Source of the DNA: Alloyangia pacifica
GTDB lineage: Bacteria > Pseudomonadota > Alphaproteobacteria > Rhodobacterales > Rhodobacteraceae
Length of the DNA: 64,000 nucleotides
Assembly (NCBI RefSeq): GCF_020524285.1
Contig: NZ_JAIVKX010000007.1
Coordinates: 248,001 to 312,000 of the forward strand
Direction: 5' to 3'
Shown: positions 30,418 through 38,730 of the stretch, one piece after another
Position numbering within the stretch: position 1 is the stretch's first letter
How the letters are laid out: the number at the start of each line of letters is the position of its first letter
Notes under the pieces: model-generated
What the model was told of the DNA's origin: nothing
Database searches by the model: none
The model's input: only the letters and a program-made list of their open reading frames with translations
Program-made: the position numbers and the translations under genes

Positions 30418-30729
30418 ATGGACGACAAGACCCGCACCGAGCTCGAGGCCGCCGCCTTCCGCCGCCTGCGCCAGCACCTGATGGAAGACCGTCCCGACGT
30501 TCAGAACATCGACCTGATGAACCTCGCCGGCTTCTGCCGCAACTGCCTGTCGCGCTGGTACGAGGAAGCCGCCACCGAGCGCGGCATCGAGATGAGCAAG
30601 GCCGAGGCCCGCAAGATCTTCTACGGCATGCCCTATGACGGGTGGCGCGCGCAGCAGGACGCGGCGACGCCCGAGCAGAAGGCCGCCTTCGAGAAGGCCT
30701 TCGCGGAAAACGTCACCAACAAGTCGTAA
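30418..30729 (+). CDS. DUF1244-family protein
   Basis: 103 aa protein of unknown function, starting MDDKTRTELEAAAFRRLRQHL and with the conserved LAGFCRNCLSRWYEEAA and KIFYGMPYDGW motifs, the signature of DUF1244. AAAGGAG precedes the ATG at 30418. It is soluble, with no signal. It probably forms an operon with the upstream amidohydrolase. The two close cysteines (FCRNC) may bind a metal; that is speculation. Confidence 0.87.
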   Translation: MDDKTRTELEAAAFRRLRQHLMEDRPDVQNIDLMNLAGFCRNCLSRWYEEAATERGIEMSKAEARKIFYGMPYDGWRAQQDAATPEQKAAFEKAFAENVTNKS

Positions 30730-30738
30730 GCTCCGCGC

Positions 30739-30789
30739 TTCGTCTAGACGGAAATATCCCACGGGGGTCCGGGGGTGTGAAACCCCCGG
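30739..30789. repeat. Modular palindromic repeat, copy 5 (short, single arm)
   Basis: TTCGTCTAGACGGAAATATC arm, then CCGGGGGT / ACCCCCGG hairpin (30769-30776 and 30782-30789). It lies between the convergent DUF1244 and Rieske oxygenase genes and could also act as a terminator. Confidence 0.68.
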
Positions 30790-30805
30790 TCCTGCCCGCT
30801 CCGCC

Positions 30806-31936
30806 TCAAGGCGCGTCGGGGATCTTCCCGGCGATCCAGCGCGCGAACTCGTAGTTCGGCCGCTCCAGGTGCGACAGCGCGCCGGGGGCGGCAAAGCGCG
30901 ACTGCATACCCTTCCAGACCCGTTCGGTACACCCCCGGTCCTCGTCGTTCACCGCGTCGAGCAGGGCCTTCAGCGCCTCGAAATGCGCGGTGGCCTCGGG
31001 GTCGGCGATGAAATCCGGGTGCAGCCCGCCGCCAAAGAGGATCTTCACCTGTCCCGGCCCGTCCGGGGTGAGGCACAGGTACCAGAAATAGCCCGGCGTC
31101 AGGGTGATCAGCAGCGAGGGGTAGACCGCCAGCAGCCAGGTCCGGTAGCGCTCCTCGCCCTGCAAAGCGGTGTTGCCGGGATGGGCGATCGACAGGGCGA
31201 TGGAGTCGTCCTTCAGGATGTGGTGGTAGTTGAAGCCCTCGAATCCCTCGGGACAGGTCATCTTCTTCAGGTCCACCGCGCCGCCGATGGTGCCGCCGTG
31301 GCACATCGGCAGGTGGTAGCTTTCCATGAAATTCTCGGCGAGAATCTTCCAGTTGGTGTTCCACCGGTGCTCCTCGCGGAAGGTCTCGACGTAGTCTTCC
31401 ATCGCGAGGTAGCCGACAAGGTCATCGACCTCGCGCAGCGTCTCGCCGGGCTCGGGCAGGTCGGGATCGAGTGTGACCATGATCCAGCCCTTCCAGTCGA
31501 CGCAGCGCACCGCCGGAAGCCGGGTCTGTTCCTTGCAGAAGCTGCCGTTCAGCTCCATCGCCGGCGCTCCGCGCAGCGACCCGTCGAGGTTGTAGCTCCA
31601 GGCGTGGTAGGGGCAGGTGATCGTGCGGACGCTGCCGCGCCCCTCCAGCAGCACTGACATGCGGTGGCGGCAGACGTTGGACAGCGCCCGCAGAATCCCG
31701 TCCCGGTCGCGCAGCACGAGGATCGGCTCGCCCGCGATCTCCATCGTCAGGTAGTCCCCCGGCGCCTTCAGCGCGTCGACACGCCCGGCGCAGAGCCAGC
31801 TCTTGGCGAAGACATGCGCCTGCTCGAGCGCGAGGAAGTCCTCGGAGGTGTAGACCGAGACCGGCATGGCCTGCGCCCTCTCGAAGGGCACGGCGACATT
31901 GGCGCGCAGTTCGGCGGCGGCATCGTGGAAGGTCAT
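30806..31936 (-). CDS. Rieske non-heme iron oxygenase, alpha subunit
   Basis: 376 aa aromatic-ring-hydroxylating or carnitine/betaine monooxygenase-type oxygenase. The Rieske [2Fe-2S] motif is seen as CRHRMSVLLEG...TCPYHAW (C-x-H...C-x2-H near residues 88-113), and the mononuclear iron site as ENFMESYHLPMCH near residue 205-217. No ferredoxin reductase or beta subunit is adjacent, so its electron donor lies elsewhere. Quaternary amine demethylation is one possibility; the substrate cannot be fixed from sequence. It is divergent from the GST gene. Confidence 0.85.
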   Translation of the reverse strand: MTFHDAAAELRANVAVPFERAQAMPVSVYTSEDFLALEQAHVFAKSWLCAGRVDALKAPGDYLTMEIAGEPILVLRDRDGILRALSNVCRHRMSVLLEGRGSVRTITCPYHAWSYNLDGSLRGAPAMELNGSFCKEQTRLPAVRCVDWKGWIMVTLDPDLPEPGETLREVDDLVGYLAMEDYVETFREEHRWNTNWKILAENFMESYHLPMCHGGTIGGAVDLKKMTCPEGFEGFNYHHILKDDSIALSIAHPGNTALQGEERYRTWLLAVYPSLLITLTPGYFWYLCLTPDGPGQVKILFGGGLHPDFIADPEATAHFEALKALLDAVNDEDRGCTERVWKGMQSRFAAPGALSHLERPNYEFARWIAGKIPDAP

Positions 31937-32148
31937 CTTGCGACTCCGGTGCGGCCCCGGGGAGCCGTTGAGAAACCGTTAATGGACGGCGCGCACCGAG
32001 CCCGCAAAACGCGCGCCAGTCAAGTCAAACCGCCGTGCCTTTGCGGAGCTGCCATCAGCCCCGGTGATCGAGGGCCGCACGAAACACCGTTTGACCGTCC
32101 CCGCGGGGACGGCGTTTTCTGGGCGCGAACCAGCACGGGACAGCGCTC

Positions 32149-32766
32149 ATGACGAAGATCACCCTCTACGGACACCCAGACAGCGGCCACGCCTGCAAGG
32201 TGGCTCTGGCCCTCGCACTGGCCGGGATCGCGCATGAGACGGTCTTCGTCGACATCTGGGCCGCGCCCGAGACACGCCCCGCGGCTTTCCTCGCCGCAAG
32301 CCCGCTGGCGCAGGTGCCCGCGCTGGTGATCGAGGGCGAGGCGATGACCCAGTCCGGCGCCATCTTGCTTGAGATCGCCCGCCGCTGGCAGGTGCTGGGC
32401 GGCGAGAGCCCCGCCGGGATGCGCCGCGGCACCGAACTGCTGATGTGGGAGGCGAACCGCATCGGCATGTGTCTGCCGCAGCTCATCGAGTCCCGCCGTC
32501 CCGGCGGGGACAGCTTCCCTGGCGGCAGCGTGGCGTGGCTCACCGGGCGCTATGAGGTCGACCGCGACACCTTCGACCGTCTGCTGGGGGAGGGCCGCTT
32601 CTTCCACGGCGACACGCCGGGGATCGGCGACTGCGCCATCTGGGGCTACATGCAATGGCTGGACAAGGCCGGGGTTGCCCCCTCCGAGGCGATGGCGGGC
32701 TGGATCGCGCGCATGCAGGCGCTGCCGCAGATGCGTCCCCGCGGGGACGACTGGTTCCCCGCCTGA
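32149..32766 (+). CDS. Glutathione S-transferase family protein
   Basis: 205 aa. N-terminal thioredoxin-like domain MTKITLYGHPDSGHACKVALAL, then the cis-Pro and glutathione region LAQVPALVIEGEAMTQSGAIL near residues 55-75, then an all-helical C-terminal domain (FFHGDTPGIGDCAIWGYMQWL). Catalytic Ser/Cys is not certain; Ser in HPDSGHAC is the candidate. It faces away from the Rieske oxygenase gene; shared regulation across the 212-nt gap is possible but unproved. Confidence 0.85.
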   Translation: MTKITLYGHPDSGHACKVALALALAGIAHETVFVDIWAAPETRPAAFLAASPLAQVPALVIEGEAMTQSGAILLEIARRWQVLGGESPAGMRRGTELLMWEANRIGMCLPQLIESRRPGGDSFPGGSVAWLTGRYEVDRDTFDRLLGEGRFFHGDTPGIGDCAIWGYMQWLDKAGVAPSEAMAGWIARMQALPQMRPRGDDWFPA

Positions 32767-32796
32767 TATCGCCCGCCCGATTGCCCGCCTGCCGCG

Positions 32797-33597
32797 TCAG
32801 GCGCCCTCGGTCAGCAGCGGCAGGATCAGCGAGAAGAGCTCGGCCTGCGAGGAGATGGCGCACTTGCGGTAGATCTGCTTGCGGAAGACCTTCACCGTCT
32901 GCGGGCTGATCTCCAGCCGCAGGGCGATGGAGGTCGTCGAATGCCCGCGCAGGATCAGCAGCGCCACCTCGGCCTGGCGCGGGCTGAGGCCGATGCCATG
33001 GGCGTCCCTGAGCGCGCGGATCAGCCTATCGGAGAGTGGCGCGTTTGTGTCCGCGCCTGCGGACGACAGGCCGCCCCATTGCTTTTCGCACAGGGCGCAG
33101 GCGATCGGGGCGATCGCTCGGGCCCGCTCCATGTCCCGCGATGAAAAGCTCCGCCCCGATGTGGCGTCCCGTCCGAGACAGACGTGGACCGAGACGCCCG
33201 CGGCCGGATTGGCCACATAGGCGATCTCGTCGATCAGCGTGGTGCTGCGGTAGTAGGCGGCGAAGTACTCGTGTCTCAGAAAGGCGTCCGGCGCGATGTC
33301 GCGCAGCCGGTAGAGCCCCGCGGGGACCTTGCGCAGGTGCAGGTCGTGGAACGGATCGATCAGGTAAGCGCCGGAAAGGTAATCGCCTTCGAGGCGCGCG
33401 TGCACCTTGGGGTCGCGCGACTGGGTGAACAGGACCCGCGGTTTCCGAGACTGGAAGTAGGCCAGCATCGTGGTGTTGTCGATGTCGTAGCTTTCGCTCA
33501 GCCAGCGCGACAGGGCGGGGGCGAAGGCCTCGGACCCGAGCGCGTTGATCGCTAGGCCGAGTTGGACCTCGGGGCTGCCTGCCTGCTGCTGCATCAT
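32797..33597 (-). CDS. LuxR-type (FixJ/NarL HTH) transcriptional regulator
   Basis: 266 aa. The C-terminal HTH is clear: GLSPRQAEVALLILRGHSTTSIALRLEISPQTVKVFRKQIYRK (in parts, near residues 205-250). The N-terminal 190 residues are a sensor region with no recognised acyl-homoserine-lactone signature; I cannot name its ligand. The start is MM at 33597 or 33594, with AAAGAGG upstream. A 22-bp perfect palindrome sits 5 nt upstream of the start, so autoregulation and control of the divergent hydrolase/aminotransferase pair is likely. Confidence 0.83.
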   Translation of the reverse strand: MMQQQAGSPEVQLGLAINALGSEAFAPALSRWLSESYDIDNTTMLAYFQSRKPRVLFTQSRDPKVHARLEGDYLSGAYLIDPFHDLHLRKVPAGLYRLRDIAPDAFLRHEYFAAYYRSTTLIDEIAYVANPAAGVSVHVCLGRDATSGRSFSSRDMERARAIAPIACALCEKQWGGLSSAGADTNAPLSDRLIRALRDAHGIGLSPRQAEVALLILRGHSTTSIALRLEISPQTVKVFRKQIYRKCAISSQAELFSLILPLLTEGA

Positions 33598-33602
33598 ACC
33601 TC

Positions 33603-33667
33603 TTTGGGGGTATATACCCCCAAATTTGCCGATTTATACCCTGATCTTCGAGAAATCGGGGGTATAA
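33603..33667. promoter_or_regulatory. Paired operator-like palindromes
   Basis: 33603-33624 is a perfect 22-bp palindrome (TTTGGGGGTAT plus complement). 33634-33667 is an interrupted palindrome with outer TTATACCC / GGGTATAA and inner TTC-GA-GAA. Both share the unit GGGTATA, and their centres are 37 bp apart. The first covers the region just before the LuxR gene start and includes part of its ribosome-binding region. Confidence 0.75.
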
Positions 33668-33784
33668 GCAAGGAGAATCGATGGCGGCCATTTCCAGACC
33701 CGTTGCGACGCCTCCGGCATGTGCCCGCGTCTGCATCGAGGCGGCGCAGGAACTTGCTGCCGTACCCCGGACCCTTCTCAGACC

Positions 33785-34564
33785 ATGAAGAGCTTGAAGA
33801 TGATGAAACTTGCCCTCTACCAAGCGCCGCCGGTCGGCGATGATCTCGAGGCCGGCTTTGCCCGGCTCGCGGCCAACCTGCGTGCCGCCGCTGCCGCCGG
33901 GGCGCGGCTGCTGATCGCGCCCGAGCTCTTTCTGCCCGGCTACAACCAGCCCGAGCTGCACGGCGCCCTGTCGCAACCGCGCGGCGGGCCGTGGTGCCAG
34001 CGACTTTCGGCCATGGCGCGCGAGGCCGGCTGCGGTCTCTGCCTCGGCTGGGCCGAGCGCGACGGCGAGACCGTCTACAACGCCGCCACCTGCTGGGATG
34101 CCACCGGCGCGGAGGTCGGGCATTACCGCAAGATCCAGCTCTTCGGCCCGATGGAAAAGGCCAGCTTTGCCGCGGGCGACGCCTATTGCGTGTTCGAGCT
34201 CGAGGGCATGACCGCCGCGATGCTGATCTGCTACGACGTCGAGTTCGCGCCGCACGTGAAGGCGCTCGCCGAACGCGGCGCCGAGCTGATCCTCGTGCCC
34301 ACCGCCAACCCGGCAGGCTTCGAGCATGTGTCCAACGTCTTCGTGCCCGCACGGGCGGCGGAATCGGACGTGACCATCGCCTATGCCAATTTCTGTGACA
34401 CCGACGCCGGGCTCCTGTTCGGCGGCGGCTCCGTCATCGTGTCCCCCGATGCCCGCCTCATCGCGAAGGCCGGGACCGGCGAGACGCTTCTCATCGCCGA
34501 GGTCGGCGCGCCCGTGGCGCCCGAGCTCCGCTCCACCCAACTCCAGGACTACAGGGACGTCTGA
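33785..34564 (+). CDS. Carbon-nitrogen hydrolase (nitrilase superfamily)
   Basis: 259 aa amidase or amidohydrolase with the Glu-Lys-Cys triad: Glu in LLIAPELFLPGY (near residue 45), Lys in HYRKIQLFGP (near 117) and Cys in MLICYDVEF (near 152). Starts at 33785, 33800 and 33803 are in frame; MKLALYQ (33803) is the conserved beginning, so the true start may be 6 codons in. An aminotransferase follows after 3 nt. Substrate is unknown; N-carbamoylputrescine or an omega-amide would fit a transaminase partner. Confidence 0.83.
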   Translation: MKSLKMMKLALYQAPPVGDDLEAGFARLAANLRAAAAAGARLLIAPELFLPGYNQPELHGALSQPRGGPWCQRLSAMAREAGCGLCLGWAERDGETVYNAATCWDATGAEVGHYRKIQLFGPMEKASFAAGDAYCVFELEGMTAAMLICYDVEFAPHVKALAERGAELILVPTANPAGFEHVSNVFVPARAAESDVTIAYANFCDTDAGLLFGGGSVIVSPDARLIAKAGTGETLLIAEVGAPVAPELRSTQLQDYRDV

Positions 34565-34567
34565 CCC

Positions 34568-35932
34568 ATGGCTCTCGATCTCGACACTTCCACCGATGGC
34601 GTGCTGACCGCCGACACCAACCTCGTGCAGAGCTGGGCGGATCTGAATGCGCTCAAGCAATCTGGCGCGCGCACGGTCATCGTCAGCGCCGAGGGCGCCA
34701 TGGTGCGCGACAGCGAGGGCAACGAGCTGATCGACGGCATCGGCGGGCTGTGGTGCGTCAACGCCGGCCACCGCCGCACCGAGATCATCGACGCGATCAA
34801 GCAGCAGCTCGACACGCTCGACTTCTACTCGACGTTCTACAACTTTACCCATCCCGCCGCCGCGGCGCTGGCGGTGAAGCTGGCCGAGCTGGCGCCGGGC
34901 AATCTCAACAAGGTGCACTTCGGCAACTCCGGCTCGGTGGCCAACGAGACCGCGATCCGCATCCTGCACCATTACTACAACCGCCTCGGCCAGCCGCAGA
35001 AGAAGCGCATCCTGTCGCGCCACGGCGCCTACCACGGCTCCACCAACCTCGCGGTGGCGATGACCACGCCGGGCTACTCCGAGGGCTGGGACAAGTCGGA
35101 CGGGGTCGTTCACCACCTGCGCTGCCCGCACCACTGGCGCGAGGGCGGCGAGATGACCGAGGAGGAGTTCCTCGGCGCGCTGAAGCAGGACCTGCTGGAC
35201 ACCATTCAGCACTACGGTGCCGAGACCATCGCCTGCATGATCGCCGAGCCGATCATGGGCGCGGGCGGCGTCATCGTCCCGCCCGAGGGCTACCACGCCG
35301 AGATGGCCGCGATCTGCCGCGCCCATGACATCAAGTACGTGACCGACGAGGTGGTGACCGCCTTTGGCCGGCTCGGACATTTCTTTGCCTCGAAGGACGT
35401 CTTCGGCGTGCAGCCCGACATCATCAACACCGCCAAGGGGCTCACCTCGGGCTATCAGCCGCTCTCGGCCACCATCATGTCGGACGAGATCCACGAGGTG
35501 ATCTCGGGCCCCGGCGGCATGTTCTTCCACGGCATGACCTACTCGGGCCACCCGGCCGCCGCCGCCGCGGGGCTGGCCAATATCGCGCTGATGGAACGCG
35601 AGCAGATCCCGCAGCGGGTGCGCACCTCGGGCAAGAAATTCGAGGCGCTGCTGCGCCAGCTCGAAGAGTTCGACGTGGTCGGCGAGGTGCGCGGCAGCCA
35701 CTTCATGATCGGCATCGAGTTCGTGAAGGACAAGGCGAGCAAGACCCCCTTCGCCCCCGAGGATCTGATCGGTCTGCGGGTCGCGCGCGAGGCGCAGAAG
35801 CGCGGGCTGATCGCGCGGCCGCTGGGCAATATCCTGATCCTGTCGCCGACGCTGATCATGGACGACGCGATGATCGACCGGGTTGCGGACATCCTGCGGG
35901 AGAGCATTGCTGCATTGCAGAGCAGCCTGTGA
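34568..35932 (+). CDS. Class III PLP aminotransferase (omega-aminotransferase)
   Basis: 454 aa. Motifs are GGLWCVNAGH, NFTHPAAAALAVKLAEL, FGNSGSVANETAIRI, AEPIMGAGGVIVPPEGY, ADE-type CRAHDIKYVTDEVVTAFGR and the PLP-lysine stretch INTAKGLTSGYQPL (near residue 295). Similar enzymes transfer amino groups from putrescine, taurine or beta-alanine to pyruvate. It directly follows the nitrilase gene, so a two-step amide then amine pathway under the LuxR-type regulator is inferred; the compound is unknown. Confidence 0.87.
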   Translation: MALDLDTSTDGVLTADTNLVQSWADLNALKQSGARTVIVSAEGAMVRDSEGNELIDGIGGLWCVNAGHRRTEIIDAIKQQLDTLDFYSTFYNFTHPAAAALAVKLAELAPGNLNKVHFGNSGSVANETAIRILHHYYNRLGQPQKKRILSRHGAYHGSTNLAVAMTTPGYSEGWDKSDGVVHHLRCPHHWREGGEMTEEEFLGALKQDLLDTIQHYGAETIACMIAEPIMGAGGVIVPPEGYHAEMAAICRAHDIKYVTDEVVTAFGRLGHFFASKDVFGVQPDIINTAKGLTSGYQPLSATIMSDEIHEVISGPGGMFFHGMTYSGHPAAAAAGLANIALMEREQIPQRVRTSGKKFEALLRQLEEFDVVGEVRGSHFMIGIEFVKDKASKTPFAPEDLIGLRVAREAQKRGLIARPLGNILILSPTLIMDDAMIDRVADILRESIAALQSSL

Positions 35933-36026
35933 CAAATTGACCGTGGGCGGGGCGTGCAGCGTCCCGCTCGCGCCTGACCTGTGGTAAGGGTGGGGCAGTA
36001 CTATCCTGCTTGGAAGGAGCCCAGAC

Positions 36027-36755
36027 ATGGATAAGCCGACCCCCCGCAAGACCTCCACGCGTGGCCAGACGAGTTCGTCGCGGGGCACTGCCACCCGCCG
36101 CCGCACGCCGGTGAAACCCGCGGAGGTGAGCCCGGTCAGTGCCGCAACTTCCGTGACAAAAGAAACACCTGAGGTGACCGAGGCCGCGCCCGCGCCGGCC
36201 CCCGAGACGCCGAAGACACCGGCTCCCGCGCCGGTGGAAGCCGCCGCCCCGGCGCCCGAGAAACCCGCGCCGAAACCGCGCGCCACGCCGCGCCGCAGCG
36301 CCGCGAAACCCGCCGAATCGAGCAAGCCCGCGGCAAAACCCGCGCCCAGGGCCGCCGCGCCGAAACCGGCTGCGGCAAAGCCCGCCGCCAAACCGGCCCC
36401 GAAGTCGGCCGCCAAGCCCGCTGCCGCCAAACCTGCGCCCGCCACGGCTGCGCCCGCCAAGGCCGAGGCGCCGGCCGAGGGCAGTTTCCGCATGAGCTGG
36501 AATCTCGAGCCCTATGCCGCGACCGCCATGCTCGACACGATGCTCGACATCGGCGCCGAGATGCAGAGCTTCACCGCCGAACGGGTGCGCGAGGACGTGG
36601 CGACACAGCACCGGATGCTGCACTGCAAGTCGCCCGCCGAGCTGATCCACATCCAGAGCGCCTTCTTCCAGAAGGCCAGCGAGGATTACCGCGCCCATTG
36701 GGGCCGGCTCGCCGAGCTGGGCGGCAAGCTGCCGTTCTTCCCCGGTCAGCCCTGA
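36027..36755 (+). CDS. Phasin-like protein with long Ala/Lys/Pro-rich N-terminal tail
   Basis: 242 aa. Residues 1 to about 155 are low-complexity, basic and Ala/Pro/Lys-rich (KPAAAKPAAKPAPK-type repeats), like histone-H1-like tails. Residues about 156-242 (MSWNLEPYAATAMLDTMLDIGAEMQSF, HIQSAFFQKASEDYRAHWGRLAEL, in parts) match phasin-type helices that coat PHA granules. GGAAGGAG precedes the ATG. It is convergent with the PHA synthase gene. The tail may bind DNA, as reported for PhaF of pseudomonads; here it is N-terminal. Confidence 0.78.
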   Translation: MDKPTPRKTSTRGQTSSSRGTATRRRTPVKPAEVSPVSAATSVTKETPEVTEAAPAPAPETPKTPAPAPVEAAAPAPEKPAPKPRATPRRSAAKPAESSKPAAKPAPRAAAPKPAAAKPAAKPAPKSAAKPAAAKPAPATAAPAKAEAPAEGSFRMSWNLEPYAATAMLDTMLDIGAEMQSFTAERVREDVATQHRMLHCKSPAELIHIQSAFFQKASEDYRAHWGRLAELGGKLPFFPGQP

Positions 36756-36768
36756 CTTCCAGAACATG

Positions 36769-36800
36769 CGCCCGCGGCTCCGAACTGGGCGCCGCGGGCG
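36769..36800. terminator. Bidirectional hairpin between phasin and PHA synthase genes
   Basis: CGCCCGCGGC / GCCGCGGGCG, a 10-bp stem with a 12-nt loop, between two convergent stops. T-runs are short. Confidence 0.55.
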
Positions 36801-36807
36801 TTGCCGC

Positions 36808-38550
36808 TCAGCCGAAAACGTAGCTGCCCGGCGCGGCGCCCAGCGAGGGCAGGGCATCTTTTTGCGCCGCGCGCGCGTCTCCCTTGGCCTGCGCGTTCAG
36901 CCAGCGGGTCCATTCCAGCCACCACGACCCGTCCTGCACCGGCGTTGCCGCGACCCAGTCCTCGTGGTCGGCGGCGTGCAGCGGCACCGGGCCGATGCGG
37001 TAGTGGCGGCGCGGGTGGCCTGGCTCCGAGACGATCCCAGCGTTGTGCCCGCCGCTGGTCAGTACGAAGGTCACCGGCCCGTTGACGAACCGCCCGATCT
37101 TCCAGACCGAGGGCCAGGGGGCGATGTGGTCCCTTTCGGTGCCGACGGCGAAAACCGGCAGGCGGATGTCGGCGAGTGCGACCGGATCGTCACCGATCTC
37201 GAAGGTTCCCAGCGCCAACCGGTTGCGCAGGAAGAGCTGGCGCAGGTACTCGGAATGCATCTTTGCCGGCATGCGCGTGGTGTCGGCGTTCCAGGCGACG
37301 AGGTCGATCATCGCCGCGCGCTCGCCCAGCAGGTACTCGCGGATGGTGCGCGACCAGATCAGGTCGACCGAACGCAGCATCTGGAAGGCGCCGGCCATCT
37401 GGTCGGAGCGCAGGTAGCCCTGCTGCGCCATGATGTCCTCGAGGAAGGCGACCTGGCTGTCGTCGATGAACAGGGTGATCTCTCCCGCCTCGGTGAAATC
37501 CACCTGCGCCGCCAGCAGGGTGAGCGAGGCCAGCCGGTCGTGCCGCCCCTCGCGCGCCAGCGTCGCGGCGGCGATCGACAGCAGCGTGCCACCGAGGCAG
37601 TAGCCCGCCGCATGCACCTTGGTGCCGGGCACCGCGCGCTCGATGGTGTCCATCGCCGCGAAGATGCCCTGGGTGAGGTAATCCTCCAGCCCCATCTGTG
37701 CCTCGCCCTCGCCGGGGTTGAGCCAGGAGATCATGTAGACCTCGAAGCCCTGCTCGGTCAGGTGGCGCACCATCGAATTCCGCTCGGAGAGATCGAGGAT
37801 GTAGTATTTCATGATCCAGGCCGGGACGATCAGCAGCGGCTCGGCCTGCACCGTCTCGGTGACCGGCGTGTATCGGATCAGCTCCATCAGCGGCGTGCGG
37901 TGGACCACCTCGCCGGGGGTGGCGGCGAGGGTCTCGCCGACCTTGTAGTCGCCGGTGTCGGGCGTGCCGCCCTGCGCCAACTGGGCGAGGTCCTCCAGGT
38001 AATTGTGCAGCCCGCGCATCAGGTTGGCGCCGTGCTCCTCCTGCGTGCGCTTGATCACCACCGGGTTGGTCGGGGCGAAGTTCGAGGGCGCCACGGCATC
38101 GAGCAGCTGGCGGGCGGCGAAATTGGTCAGCTGCGCGTGGCGCGGGTTCATACCCTGCACGTCCCGGGTCGCGCTGTCCCACCAGGCCTCGGTGAGCTGG
38201 AAGCAGCGCGCGGTGAGGTCGAAGGGCCAGTGCTGCCATTCGGGATCGTTGAAGCGCCGGTCCTCCTGCAGCCGCGCGTGGGCGAAGGGCGCGGTCCCGA
38301 GGCAGCAGCCGACCGCGTTCTGCGCCATGCGCGCCGCGCCGGCAACGGCCTCCTCGTGCAGCATCGCCTGTTTCGCCGGCGAGCCCGCCAGGTGCACGGC
38401 CCAGTCGAACCAGGCGGTGGCCAGCGCCATGGGCGACAGCCCGCCGGTGAAATTTCCGATGGCCGCATGGAAGGCGCGGTCGATGCCGCCATGGCGATCG
38501 CTGGAGTCGGGCGCGGGGTCGGCGGGGGAGGGGAGGGCGGCGTGTTTCAT
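36808..38550 (-). CDS. phaC: Poly(3-hydroxyalkanoate) synthase
   Basis: 580 aa class I-type polymerase acting at the granule surface. The lipase-like box is GYCLGG (catalytic Cys near residue 305); the catalytic His is in TSGGHNAGIVSEPG near the C-terminus, and Asp is in the GTERDHIAPWPSVWKI stretch. Also RYTPVTETVQAEPLLIVPAWIMKYYILDL, in parts, typical of the family. It begins MKHAALPSPADPAPDSSDRH. It lies convergent to the phasin and near 3-hydroxybutyryl-CoA dehydrogenase, forming a carbon-storage region. Confidence 0.92.
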   Translation of the reverse strand: MKHAALPSPADPAPDSSDRHGGIDRAFHAAIGNFTGGLSPMALATAWFDWAVHLAGSPAKQAMLHEEAVAGAARMAQNAVGCCLGTAPFAHARLQEDRRFNDPEWQHWPFDLTARCFQLTEAWWDSATRDVQGMNPRHAQLTNFAARQLLDAVAPSNFAPTNPVVIKRTQEEHGANLMRGLHNYLEDLAQLAQGGTPDTGDYKVGETLAATPGEVVHRTPLMELIRYTPVTETVQAEPLLIVPAWIMKYYILDLSERNSMVRHLTEQGFEVYMISWLNPGEGEAQMGLEDYLTQGIFAAMDTIERAVPGTKVHAAGYCLGGTLLSIAAATLAREGRHDRLASLTLLAAQVDFTEAGEITLFIDDSQVAFLEDIMAQQGYLRSDQMAGAFQMLRSVDLIWSRTIREYLLGERAAMIDLVAWNADTTRMPAKMHSEYLRQLFLRNRLALGTFEIGDDPVALADIRLPVFAVGTERDHIAPWPSVWKIGRFVNGPVTFVLTSGGHNAGIVSEPGHPRRHYRIGPVPLHAADHEDWVAATPVQDGSWWLEWTRWLNAQAKGDARAAQKDALPSLGAAPGSYVFG

Positions 38551-38671
38551 GAACTCTCCAATGACGCGCGGGCGCGGCGCCTGCCTTGATCAGGCGCAAA
38601 TCGGCGCAATGTCATAGCCACTGTGCGGGGCACGCATGACAGCAGGAAGACGGCCAAACGTCGCGCGGCGC

Positions 38672-38712
38672 CAAGGCCCTTCGAAAGACCTTGCGCCTCT
38701 CTTTGAAGAGAG
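38672..38712. repeat. Twin palindromes of the TTCGAA type, copy 2 (degenerate)
   Basis: 38672-38693 is CAAGG...CCTTG around TTCGAA with two mismatched pairs; 38697-38712 is CTCTCTT/GAAGAGAG, with TTTGAA at the centre. Layout and spacing repeat copy 1 at 10191. It stands between the stop of the DUF6473-like gene and the start of phaC (both minus strand). Confidence 0.65.
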
Positions 38713-38730
38713 CTGCCGCGGGAGATGCCT

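Noticed and set aside
33026-36493. Very long open frame on the minus strand (over 1100 codons) opposite the LuxR-type, hydrolase and aminotransferase genes
   Set aside because: It is antisense to three genes with clear motifs; its translation is Arg/Gly/His-rich and without domains, a common artefact of GC-rich third positions.
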